Origin: Bacteroidota bacterium
GTDB lineage: Bacteria; Bacteroidota; Bacteroidia; Bacteroidales; VadinHA17
Assembly (NCBI GenBank): GCA_011049175.1
Contig: DSCJ01000095.1
Location: forward strand, 1 to 32,812
Reading direction: 5' to 3'
Length of the DNA: 32,812 nucleotides
Below, one piece after another: positions 32,762 to 32,812 of this stretch. Position 1 is the stretch's first letter, and each line of letters opens with the position of its first letter. The notes beneath the pieces are model-generated. The model saw only the letters and a list, made by a program, of their open reading frames with translations, did no database searches and had not been told where the DNA came from. The position numbers and the translations under genes were made by a program.

Positions 32762-32812
32762 TATGGAAAAGAGAAGTTTTACAAAAGAAGAGAAGCTGGC
32801 GATATTAAAAGA
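32757..32812 (+). CDS. Probable IS3-family transposase OrfA, N-terminal 18 codons (cut by window end)
   Basis: Only the first 18 codons are present. They read MSMEKRSFTKEEKLAILK, which closely resembles the start of the small HTH protein (OrfA) of IS3-family insertion sequences in Bacteroidota, where a charged segment leads into the first helix of a helix-turn-helix. ATG 32757 is taken as start; ATG 32763, two codons later, is equally possible. The left end of the element should lie within the ~40 AT-rich bases before it or in the neighbouring gene's 5' end, but I cannot identify the terminal repeat without the right end. The neighbouring barrel gene appears to lose its signal peptide here, which fits an insertion. 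The call rests on a short stretch and should be read as probable. Confidence 0.55.
   Translation, partial: MSMEKRSFTKEEKLAILK

Overview
The window looks like a chromosomal segment of a Bacteroidota bacterium, probably a Bacteroidia-type anaerobe or marine relative, of moderate GC. The evidence is a type IX secretion (T9SS) type-B sorted protein with SprB-like repeats, a PorP/SprF-family outer-membrane protein directly behind it, DUF2723 and DUF6427-type proteins, TAnnTTTG-type -7 promoter elements and almost no Shine-Dalgarno sequences. Nearly every base is coding. No stretch over 300 bases lacks a gene, and I see no tRNA, rRNA or CRISPR array.

Region 1 (1-6328, + strand) is a tightly packed glycan operon. 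It holds the end of a DUF2723 membrane glycosyltransferase-like protein, a NodB-type polysaccharide deacetylase, two GT4-type glycosyltransferases and two PAPS-dependent sulfotransferase-like proteins. Region 2 (6316-9318, - strand) converges on it with a 13-base overlap and carries three overlapping paralogous genes of a DxD-containing, putative glycosyltransferase family (DUF6625-like). Together they suggest synthesis and modification, including sulfation, of a surface glycan or protein-linked glycan.

Region 3 (9364-14361, +) is a two-gene cassette: a 1364-residue secreted beta-propeller/SprB-repeat adhesin with a T9SS type-B C-terminal domain, then its PorP/SprF partner, closed by a strong intrinsic terminator. 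Region 4 (14460-16739, +) is purD plus a DUF6427-like membrane protein. Region 5 (16792-23283, -) holds a fused ABCG-type ABC transporter with TerB-like and FHA-like N-terminal domains, followed by a lipoprotein and a small exported protein. Upstream of it are an orphan CheR methyltransferase and an EEP-family hydrolase.

Region 6 (23432-26314, +) is stand-alone purQ and an exported M1 metallopeptidase. Region 7 (26378-32718, -) holds an exported DUF4139/MuiA-like protein, an exported S9 peptidase split by a -1 frameshift at a run of ten A, a lipoprotein, and a beta-barrel protein that seems to have lost its signal peptide. At the right edge (32757 onward, +) an apparent IS3-type transposase OrfA begins. 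Its start region and that of the truncated barrel gene form a perfect 12-base inverted repeat.

The points most worth following up are the split S9 peptidase, the IS/truncation junction, the three-paralogue glycosyltransferase array beside two sulfotransferases, and the TerB-FHA-ABCG transporter with its two exported partners.
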